Shown piece by piece: positions 6,623 to 6,720 of a stretch of 6,720 nucleotides of DNA (the first letter of the stretch is position 1; the number at the start of each line of letters is the position of its first letter). The position numbers and the translations under genes are program-made. The stretch lies in the NCBI GenBank assembly GCA_949287345.1, contig CASEGD010000061.1, positions 1-6,720 on the forward strand. Direction: 5' to 3'. This DNA is from an uncultured Phascolarctobacterium sp. GTDB taxonomy: Bacteria; Bacillota; Negativicutes; Acidaminococcales; Acidaminococcaceae. The notes beneath the pieces are model-generated. The model worked only from the letters and a program-made list of their open reading frames with translations, searched no databases and was not told where the DNA came from.

Positions 6623-6720
6623 ATGGCAAAGCAAAAATATGAAAGAACAAAACCCCATGCTAACATTGGCACCATCGGTCACGTAGACCATGGCAAAACC
6701 ACTCTTACCGCTGCAATCAC
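6623..6720 (+). CDS. tuf: Elongation factor Tu, 5' part
   Basis: EF-Tu delivers aminoacyl-tRNA to the ribosome as a GTP complex. Only 32 codons and two further bases are inside the window; the gene runs off the right edge. The visible N-terminus, [20 protein letters not shown], is the family's, and the G1 nucleotide-binding loop GHVDHGKT (residues 19-26) is intact, followed by TLTAAI. At residue 13 an Ala replaces the Val seen in most EF-Tu sequences (PHVNIGTIGH), a mild change. The place directly after fusA is the standard one for tuf. Confidence 0.97.
   Translation, partial: MAKQKYERTKPHANIGTIGHVDHGKTTLTAAI

Overview
The window looks like a chromosomal housekeeping segment from a low-to-mid GC member of the Firmicutes, most plausibly a Negativicutes/Clostridia-type anaerobe. 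The evidence is the set of strong AGGAGG-type ribosome binding sites before nearly every gene, a consensus sigma-A promoter, a small L7Ae-family gene (ybxF type) ahead of rpsL, and an EF-G sequence of Firmicutes type. The genus assignment is inference only. All genes lie on the + strand. I see no mobile element, CRISPR array, tRNA or rRNA.

Left block (1-2968). The 3' part of fabF (fatty-acid elongation) is followed closely by rnc (RNase III), which ends at a strong intrinsic terminator (1375-1405). A new promoter then appears to drive a two-gene unit: a radical SAM protein of the bacterial Elp3-like type without an acetyltransferase domain, overlapping by 8 bases a small DNA glycosylase of the hypoxanthine-DNA glycosylase / UDG family 6 type.

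Junction (2969-3257). This 289-base gap has no convincing gene. It holds an AT-rich hairpin just after the glycosylase gene, two further stem-loops, a 13-base perfect inverted repeat whose right arm abuts the next ribosome binding site, and a near-consensus promoter with phased A-tracts placed like an UP element.

Right block (3258-6720). This is the str operon: ybxF-like L7Ae gene, an attenuator-like hairpin, rpsL (S12), rpsG (S7), fusA (EF-G) and the first 32 codons of tuf (EF-Tu). These genes encode ribosomal and elongation components made in bulk, which fits the strong promoter. In many Firmicutes rpoB-rpoC stands directly upstream of this cluster. Here the fabF-rnc-radical SAM-glycosylase segment stands there instead, so the junction is either a rearrangement or an assembly join.

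No clearly new system is present. The points most worth a second look are the structured junction and promoter region, the hairpin between ybxF and rpsL, and the truncated Elp3-like protein.
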